DNA of 12,124 nt from DASPFV01 sp035620975. Its GTDB lineage: Bacteria; Acidobacteriota; Vicinamibacteria; Vicinamibacterales; 2-12-FULL-66-21. The translations under genes were made by a program, and so were the position numbers. The notes below the pieces were generated by a model. It was given only the letters and a program-made list of their open reading frames with translations, did not search any database and was not told the origin of the DNA. Positions 1 to 4,831 of this stretch are shown here, piece after piece. Each line of letters opens with the position of its first letter. Position 1 is the stretch's first letter. Location of the stretch: the NCBI GenBank assembly GCA_035620975.1, contig DASPFV010000258.1, positions 1 through 12,124 of the forward strand. Direction: 5' to 3'.

Positions 1-64
1 TGGCTGTGTTTTTCCGTGGCTGTGTTTTTCCGTGGCTGTGTTCTTCCGTGGCCGTGTTTTTCCG
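1..64. repeat. Tandem 16-bp direct repeat, 4 copies
   Basis: Four head-to-tail copies of TGGCTGTGTTTTTCCG lie at 1-16, 17-32, 33-48 and 49-64. Copy 3 has one T-to-C change and copy 4 one T-to-C change; copies 1 and 2 are identical. The array starts at the first base of the window, so it probably continues to the left. The unit contains a T-run, which stands out from the GC-rich surroundings. A unit of 16 is not a multiple of three, and the reading frame through it looks like chance. No function can be assigned. Confidence 0.9.
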
Positions 65-310
65 CGGCCCAAAACAGACCAAGCTACTGTGGCGCTGCGA
101 GCCAAGTCAAGCCGCGCGGCCGCGTGAGGCGCCCTGGCCGCACGGCTCTGGAAAAGGTCGCCGTGTGTCCCGTTCCTGACCACTTCTGCATGCGGCTTCG
201 CGCGATTGCAGAGACGTAATCAGGTCCTAAACGTCTGGAGGGGCAGTAATTGTCCCTGGCTCATCCAAATGGCCTTGTGCTTGCTCCCTTCGACGTCAGG
301 CGGTTGAGTG
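65..310. other. Non-coding stretch upstream of the collagen-like gene
   Basis: No convincing gene lies between the 16-bp repeats and the collagen-like gene. A 67-codon frame at 16-219 begins inside the tandem repeat, has no ribosome binding site and resembles no protein I know. A small imperfect hairpin can be drawn at 240-256, with six-base arms (one G-T pair) and a five-base loop; it lacks a T-run and is too weak to call. A TTGCAG at 206-211 resembles a -35 box, but no good -10 follows at normal spacing. The promoter of the downstream gene probably lies here but cannot be placed. Confidence 0.4.
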
Positions 311-320
311 GGAGGGGGAG
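311..320 (+). promoter_or_regulatory. Ribosome binding site of the collagen-like gene
   Basis: A purine-rich GGAGGGGGAG sits just before the ATG at 323. It decides the start: an in-frame GTG at 308 lies upstream of this Shine-Dalgarno sequence, while the ATG at 323 has it at close range and begins a good signal peptide. It is the strongest ribosome binding site in the window. Confidence 0.7.
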
Positions 321-322
321 CG

Positions 323-1282
323 ATGACTTCGATGAAGCGCGCCATGGCTGCCGCGGCGGGGCTCGCCGTCTTCGTCAGCCTGACGGCCGCTGCACAGGGA
401 CGTGGCAATGAGCGCAAACAGGAACTGGCCACCGATGACACGGCGCACCCGAGACAGCTGGTCGTCCTCAGCGCGTTCGTGAACCACGACCAGGATACGG
501 TGACGCTGCGCGGTCTCAACTTCGGCCCGCGTCCGGTGGTGTTCTGCGAGACGGAGCGGATGGCGCTGCTCAGCGCGTCCGACACCGAGGTGGTGGTGCA
601 GATGCCGTCGCAGGTCGAGAACGGCACGTACCTGTTCACGGTCGCCAGGGGCAATGCGGAAGTGGAGCGCGGCGCGTTCAACGTGCCGTACTACTCCGTC
701 GCGTCGATCCCTGGAGTGGCCGGACCGCAGGGAGAACCCGGCCCGCCCGGCCCGCAGGGGGAGGCGGGCCCGGCCGGACCGGCAGGTCCCGCTGGACCGG
801 CGGGCCCGCAGGGGGAGACGGGACCGGCGGGCCCCTCGGGCCCGGCGGGCCCTGCGGGCCCCGTCGGCCCGGCGGGTCCGGCCGGTCCGGTGGGTCCGAC
901 TGGTCCGGCAGGTCCAACCGGTCCGCAGGGCGCGACGGGCCCGGCGGGTCCACAGGGGCCCGTGGGTCCCGTCGGACCCCAGGGTCCGCAGGGCGCGCCT
1001 GGCGTGAGCGGCTATCAGGCGGTCGAGTCGCTCGGACCGGCGGTACTGTCGATCATGTCGGGCGCCACGTACCAGTGGCAGGCCACGTGTCCGGCGGGCA
1101 AGGTGCCGTTTGCGGGGGGCCACGAGCCCTCTGGCAACGCAGCGTCGATGAATCTCGTCGCGTCGGTGCCGTTCTTCAACGGCGGAAGCGGCTGGCGGGT
1201 CACCCTGAGGAACAACACCGGGGGAGCGCTGACCAACGTGCAGCTCCGCGTCTGGGTGCTCTGCGGCACCGTGCTGCCGTAG
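323..1282 (+). CDS. Secreted collagen-like protein with IPT/TIG-like N-domain
   Basis: This encodes a predicted exported 319-aa protein with four parts. Residues 1-25 form a signal peptide: basic MTSMKR, an Ala/Val/Leu core, and a likely cleavage after the AAA near residue 24. Residues 45-122 look like an IPT/TIG-type beta-sandwich (LRGLNFG and NGTYLFTVARG). Residues 131-229 are 33 uninterrupted Gly-X-Y triplets, rich in GPA, GPV and GPQ. Residues 231-319 are a compact C-terminal domain with two cysteines (C256, C314), possibly a trimerisation or ligand-binding cap. There is no LPXTG or membrane anchor, so release or outer-surface association is likely. Function is unknown; bacterial collagen-like proteins are usually surface or filament components. 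The gene stands alone, with 122 bp before the mutase gene. An in-frame GTG at 308 is a less likely start. Confidence 0.88.
   Translation: MTSMKRAMAAAAGLAVFVSLTAAAQGRGNERKQELATDDTAHPRQLVVLSAFVNHDQDTVTLRGLNFGPRPVVFCETERMALLSASDTEVVVQMPSQVENGTYLFTVARGNAEVERGAFNVPYYSVASIPGVAGPQGEPGPPGPQGEAGPAGPAGPAGPAGPQGETGPAGPSGPAGPAGPVGPAGPAGPVGPTGPAGPTGPQGATGPAGPQGPVGPVGPQGPQGAPGVSGYQAVESLGPAVLSIMSGATYQWQATCPAGKVPFAGGHEPSGNAASMNLVASVPFFNGGSGWRVTLRNNTGGALTNVQLRVWVLCGTVLP
713..1009 (+). repeat. Collagen Gly-X-Y coding repeat (33 triplets)
   Basis: This degenerate 9-bp-periodic DNA (GGN CCN NNN pattern) encodes an unbroken run of Gly-X-Y from Gly131 to residue 229 of the collagen-like protein. Proline is very frequent at X. 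Charged triplets (GEP, GEA, GET) are confined to the N-terminal part. The low complexity makes length change by slippage or recombination plausible, and it also generates long spurious open frames on the minus strand. Confidence 0.9.
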
Positions 1283-1358
1283 TGGATCGGCGCCAGTCAG
1301 TGAAGGTGGATGGGGGATGGGCGATGGCAGGTCGTCCGTCTCCCGACTCCTCCCCTCC

Positions 1359-1392
1359 ATTTCCCGTTTCGCATTTCCTTTTCCCATTTCTA
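1359..1392. repeat. Degenerate T/C-rich heptamer array before mutase gene
   Basis: Five units on a seven-base phase can be read: ATTTCCC, GTTTCGC, ATTTCCT, TTTCCC (one base short) and ATTTCTA. On the other strand this is a GGGAAAT-type repeat. It abuts and partly overlaps the -10-like TATAAT of the mutase gene. It shares its period, but not its sequence, with the array at 11962-12051. Copy divergence is high, so the call rests on phasing. Confidence 0.55.
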
Positions 1393-1396
1393 TAAT
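1391..1396 (+). promoter_or_regulatory. Putative -10 box (TATAAT) of the mutase gene
   Basis: A perfect TATAAT lies at 1391-1396, only eight bases before the ATG at 1405. A 4/6 -35 match (TTCGCA, 1368-1373) sits 17 bp upstream inside the heptamer array. If this -10 is used, transcription would start around 1403, giving an almost leaderless mRNA. That fits the sequence before the start: the only Shine-Dalgarno-like GGAG (1401-1404) touches the ATG and is too close to work normally. In GC-rich DNA a perfect TATAAT is unlikely by chance, but activity is inferred. Confidence 0.5.
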
Positions 1397-1404
1397 CGTC
1401 GGAG

Positions 1405-3072
1405 ATGAAAAGCGCGGCCACGGAGAAGGACAGGCAGCGATGGGAGCGGGAGGTGGTCGAGCCGGCCCTGCGGAAATCGCCGGAACGGCTGCCCGCGTTC
1501 ACGACGATTTCGGGCCGTCCCGTCGATCGACTGTACACGGCCGACGATCTCGACGATTTCGACTACCGGCGTGACCTCGGCCATCCCGGCGAGTTCCCCT
1601 ATACCCGCGGCATCCATCCGACCGGCTACCGGGGCAAGCTGTGGACGATGCGCCAGTTCGCCGGCTTCGGCACGCCCGAGGAGACGAACGTCCGGTATCG
1701 CACACTGCTGTCGGCGGGCGGGACCGGCCTGAGCGTGGCGTTCGACCTGCCGACGCTCATGGGCCGGGATCCGGATCATCCGCTCTCGCTCGGGGAAGTC
1801 GGCAAGTGCGGCGTGAGCATCGTGTCGCTGGCCGACATGGAGCGGCTGTTCGCGGGCATCGGTCTCGCGGACATCACGACGTCGATGACGATCAACTCGC
1901 CCGCGCCGATGATTTTCGCGATGTATCTGGTCGTCGCCGAGAAGCAGGGGGCCGACTGGAGGCGCCTGTCGGGCACGATCCAGAACGACATCCTGAAGGA
2001 GTTCATCGCCCAGAAGGAGTACATCTACCCGCCGCGCGAGTCGATGCGGCTCATCACCGACGTGTTCGCGTTCTGCGCGAAGGAAGTGCCGCGATGGAAC
2101 ACCGTGTCGGTGAGCGGGTATCACATCCGCGAGGCCGGCTCGACGGCGCTGCAGGAGCTGGCGTTCACGCTCCGCGACGGCGTCGAGTACGTGCAGTACG
2201 GCATCGACGCGGGGCTCGACGTGGACGAGTTCGCGCCGCGGATCTCGTTCTTCTTCAACTCGCACAGCGACTTCTTCGAGGAGATTGCCAAGTTCCGCGC
2301 CGCGCGCCGGCTGTGGGCCGAGGTGATGCGCGACCGCTTCCACGCCCGCGACGAGCGATCCTGGAAGCTCCGGTTCCACACCCAGACGGCGGGTGTCTCG
2401 CTGACCGCCCGGCAGCCGTACAACAACGTCGTCCGGACCGCGCTCCAGGCGCTCGCGGCGGTGATGGGCGGGACGAACTCGCTCCACACCAACTCGCTCG
2501 ACGAGGCGCTCGCGCTGCCGACCGCCGAGGCCGCCACGCTGGCGCTCCGCACGCAGCAGATCATCGCGCACGAGAGCGGGGTGGCCGCCATCGTGGACCC
2601 GCTGGGCGGGTCGTACTTCCTGGAGCGCCTGACGCTCGACATGGAGCGCGGCGCGCGCGAGTACTTCGACGCCATCGACCGCCTGGGGGGCATGGTGGAG
2701 GCGATCGAGCAGGGATACCCCCAGCGCGAGATCGCCGAAGCCTCGTACCGCTTCCAGCAGGCCGTAGAGGCGCGCGAGAAGATCATCGTAGGGGTCAACG
2801 ATTTCGTCCAGGAGGACGAGGCGCCGGTGCCGATTCTCTACATCGACGAGGCGACCGCCAGGACGCAGCTCGATCGGCTCGGCGAGCTCCGCCGGACGCG
2901 CGACAGCGACGCGGTCCGCCGATCGCTCGACGCGCTCCGCGAGACCGCCCGCGGCGCAGGCAACACGATGTACCCGCTGCTCGACTGTGTCCGCGCGTAC
3001 GCGACGGTGGGCGAGATGTGCGACGCGCTGCGCGACGTCTGGGGAGAGTACGAAGAGGTGCCGCTGATTTAG
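1405..3072 (+). CDS. Acyl-CoA mutase large subunit, isobutyryl-CoA-mutase-like
   Basis: This is the 555-aa catalytic subunit of a coenzyme-B12-dependent acyl-CoA mutase, which rearranges the carbon skeleton of an acyl-CoA by a radical mechanism. It covers the substrate-binding TIM barrel only, as in two-subunit family members; the B12 domain is the separate gene at 3203. Recognisable motifs are TMRQFAGFGT (81-90), GLSVAFDLPT (108-117), GTIQNDILKEF (190-200), SGYHIREAG (237-245, catalytic His240) and SLHTNSLDEALALPT (359-373). Numbering against Propionibacterium MCM from the catalytic His gives Phe85 where MCM has Tyr89, and Gln203 where MCM has the carboxylate-binding Arg207. Isobutyryl-CoA mutase carries Phe and Gln there. 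So isobutyryl-CoA/n-butyryl-CoA interconversion is more likely than methylmalonyl-CoA/succinyl-CoA, although automated annotation would say methylmalonyl-CoA mutase. Family membership is certain; substrate is inferred. No MeaB-type chaperone gene is in the window. Confidence 0.93.
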   Translation: MKSAATEKDRQRWEREVVEPALRKSPERLPAFTTISGRPVDRLYTADDLDDFDYRRDLGHPGEFPYTRGIHPTGYRGKLWTMRQFAGFGTPEETNVRYRTLLSAGGTGLSVAFDLPTLMGRDPDHPLSLGEVGKCGVSIVSLADMERLFAGIGLADITTSMTINSPAPMIFAMYLVVAEKQGADWRRLSGTIQNDILKEFIAQKEYIYPPRESMRLITDVFAFCAKEVPRWNTVSVSGYHIREAGSTALQELAFTLRDGVEYVQYGIDAGLDVDEFAPRISFFFNSHSDFFEEIAKFRAARRLWAEVMRDRFHARDERSWKLRFHTQTAGVSLTARQPYNNVVRTALQALAAVMGGTNSLHTNSLDEALALPTAEAATLALRTQQIIAHESGVAAIVDPLGGSYFLERLTLDMERGAREYFDAIDRLGGMVEAIEQGYPQREIAEASYRFQQAVEAREKIIVGVNDFVQEDEAPVPILYIDEATARTQLDRLGELRRTRDSDAVRRSLDALRETARGAGNTMYPLLDCVRAYATVGEMCDALRDVWGEYEEVPLI

Positions 3073-3157
3073 CTCCTGTCTTCAGCGTCCGGCGGGGTGA
3101 ACGCTACCATCGAGCACGCGAAGCAGGGACTCGACGTGAGGAGGCCGAAGGCCGGGA

Positions 3158-3199
3158 GGAACTGGCTGGAAGCCCGGAACTGCAAGCCGGAAGCTGAAC
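3158..3199. repeat. Degenerate GGAA-rich heptamer array before B12-subunit gene
   Basis: Units on a seven-base phase include GGAACTG, GCTGGAA, GCCCGGA, ACTGCAA, GCCGGAA and GCTGAAC. The array fills the end of the 130-bp gap between the two mutase subunit genes. The GGAAG at 3189-3193 inside it lies nine bases before the ATG at 3203 and is the likely ribosome binding site. Copies are strongly diverged, so this is a weaker call than the array at 11962-12051. Confidence 0.4.
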
Positions 3200-3202
3200 T
3201 GC

Positions 3203-3613
3203 ATGCCGCGCAAAATCCGTGTCGTCATCGCCAAACCCGGTCTGGACGGCCATGATCGGGGCGCCAAGGTGATTGCCCGGGCGCTCCGGGACGCCGGCAT
3301 GGAGGTGATCTACACCGGCCTCCGGCAAACGCCCGAGCAGGTGGTCGCGGCGGCGCTCCAGGAGGACGCCGACGTCATCGGCTTGTCCATCCTCTCCGGC
3401 GCGCACATGCACATCTGCCCGAGGGTGATGGAATTGCTGCGGGAAAAGGGTATGGACGACGTGCTGGTGGTGGTCGGAGGTATCATCCCGGATGTCGACA
3501 TCCCGAAGCTGCAGGAGGCCGGGGTGAAGGGCATCTTTCTTCCGGGCAGCCCGATGCAGGACATCATCACGTTCATCAACGAGCATGCCCGGACCCGGAT
3601 GGAGCAGGTCTGA
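3203..3613 (+). CDS. Acyl-CoA mutase B12-binding small subunit
   Basis: This 136-aa cobalamin-binding subunit is the partner of the mutase large subunit at 1405-3072. It shows the base-off/His-on signature K11-x-G-x-D15-x-H17-x-x-G20 (KPGLDGHDRG); His17 would be the lower axial ligand of cobalt. It also has the conserved GLSILSGAH and VVGGIIP loops of the Rossmann-like fold, and it is close to the 136-140 aa usual for stand-alone small subunits (McmA2/IcmB type). This domain does not tell which substrate the enzyme uses; that is set by the large subunit. The gene ends two bases before the response-regulator gene. The start ATG has GGAAG nine bases upstream. Confidence 0.95.
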   Translation: MPRKIRVVIAKPGLDGHDRGAKVIARALRDAGMEVIYTGLRQTPEQVVAAALQEDADVIGLSILSGAHMHICPRVMELLREKGMDDVLVVVGGIIPDVDIPKLQEAGVKGIFLPGSPMQDIITFINEHARTRMEQV

Positions 3614-3615
3614 GC

Positions 3616-4758
3616 GTGACACCCAAGCTGCTCCTCGCCGACGACAGCGTCACCATCCAGCGGGTCATCGAGCTGACCTTCGCTGACGAGAACATCCAGG
3701 TGGTCGCCGTCGGCGACGGCCGGCAGGCCATCGACCGCGTGCTCGCCGATCGGCCCGACATCGTGCTCGCCGATGTCGGCATGCCCGAACGCGACGGGTA
3801 CGAGGTCGCCGCGTTCATCAAGGGGCAGCCTCAGCTCGCGCACATCCCCGTCCTCCTGCTCACGGGGGCCTTCGAGCCCGTCGACGAGGCGCGTGCGCGG
3901 TCCGTGGGCTGCGATGGGGTCCTCGTGAAGCCATTCGAGCCACAAATGGTCATCAGCCGCGTCAGGGATCTTCTCTCGGGCCGTCGTTCCGCGCCGCACA
4001 CCAATGCCACGCCCGCGCCCGCCGAGGCGCGGCCGCCCGACCAGCCAGCGGTTTCCACGCCGGCGTCTATCGAAGCACTGACGGACGCCTCTGGGCCGGC
4101 GGACGGCGGGTCGCTCGAGGACTATTTCGACCGGCTGGACGCGGCGCTCGCGACGCTCGGACCGGGCGGGTCGCCGCCGTCGACACCCACGCTGGAGCCG
4201 ATTGTCGCACCGCCCCAGGCCGCGCCGTTCTCCCCGCGGCCACCCTCACAGGGGCCCGCGGCGGTTCCGCCGCCGCCGGCACGGCCCGCCATGGACCCGG
4301 ATCCGCTTGGCGGATGGGATCCCGACCTCGCCGTCGGGCAGTCCGCGGCGGTTCCGCCGCCAGCGGCTGGCTCACCGCCAGCAGAGCCCGGGGCCGCGAC
4401 GTACCCGCCTTCGCCCTCGGCGGACACGACTGCGCCAGCTGCTTCGGTCCCGCGGCTTACGACGGTTGCGCCGGCCGTGCCGAGTGCGCCAGCCGGATCG
4501 GGCTCTCAGACCGGCGGACCGTCGCTGACGGACGCGTTCGCTGCACTGCTCGCCGCCGAGCAGGGGCATCCCGTCCCGGTCGAGCTCTTCGCGCCGGCGG
4601 CTCCGGCCGCCCCGACCATCAGCGACCAGCTGGTCGACGAGATCGCCGCCCGCGTCATTGCCCGCATGGGGGACGAGTCCATGCGCCGCGCCGTGCTCGA
4701 CGCCGCCGAGCGCCTCGTGCGGGAGGAAATCGACCGCATCAAGCAGGCGAGCCGCTGA
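3616..4758 (+). CDS. Receiver-domain protein with Pro/Ala-rich linker and C-terminal helix
   Basis: This is a 380-aa single-receiver protein without a DNA-binding domain. Residues 3-122 form a CheY-like receiver with acidic D9/D10, phospho-acceptor D53 (in LADVGMPERDG), T83 and K105. Residues 123-335 are mostly disordered and Pro/Ala-rich, broken by short amphipathic segments at about 167-181 (LEDYFDRLDAALATL) and 304-315. Residues 335-376 form a conserved-looking helix ending in LVREEIDRIK, a tail I associate with delta-proteobacterial and acidobacterial receiver proteins and, loosely, polar hub proteins. The layout (receiver, Pro-rich linker, C-terminal helix) recalls RomR of Myxococcus, but I cannot claim homology beyond the receiver. 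A role as a phosphorylation-controlled scaffold or localisation protein is inference. The GTG start lies two bases after the upstream stop, with GGAG/AGG at 3601-3608, implying coupled translation. No cognate kinase is present. Confidence 0.85.
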   Translation: MTPKLLLADDSVTIQRVIELTFADENIQVVAVGDGRQAIDRVLADRPDIVLADVGMPERDGYEVAAFIKGQPQLAHIPVLLLTGAFEPVDEARARSVGCDGVLVKPFEPQMVISRVRDLLSGRRSAPHTNATPAPAEARPPDQPAVSTPASIEALTDASGPADGGSLEDYFDRLDAALATLGPGGSPPSTPTLEPIVAPPQAAPFSPRPPSQGPAAVPPPPARPAMDPDPLGGWDPDLAVGQSAAVPPPAAGSPPAEPGAATYPPSPSADTTAPAASVPRLTTVAPAVPSAPAGSGSQTGGPSLTDAFAALLAAEQGHPVPVELFAPAAPAAPTISDQLVDEIAARVIARMGDESMRRAVLDAAERLVREEIDRIKQASR

Positions 4759-4831
4759 CGGCCAGTCGCTGCGGAACGCACCGGGGTGAGGTCCGTGTTT
4801 TTGGCATGCGTCCGTGGCATGATTTCAGGTC

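Noticed and set aside
16..219. 67-codon open frame on the + strand at the left edge
   Set aside because: It starts inside the 16-bp tandem repeat, has no ribosome binding site, and shows no protein-like features; probably chance.
296..1387. 363-codon minus-strand frame across the collagen-like gene
   Set aside because: An Arg-rich low-complexity translation produced by the complement of the Gly-X-Y repeat and GC-rich codons; the + strand gene has signal peptide, domains and Shine-Dalgarno.
1390..2571. 393-codon minus-strand frame opposite the mutase gene
   Set aside because: Shadow of a clear conserved enzyme gene; Arg/His/Glu-rich translation typical of antisense GC-rich codons.
1641..3197. 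518-codon + strand frame overlapping the mutase gene
   Set aside because: Out of frame with the conserved mutase motifs; Arg/Gly/Ala-rich with no recognisable domain.
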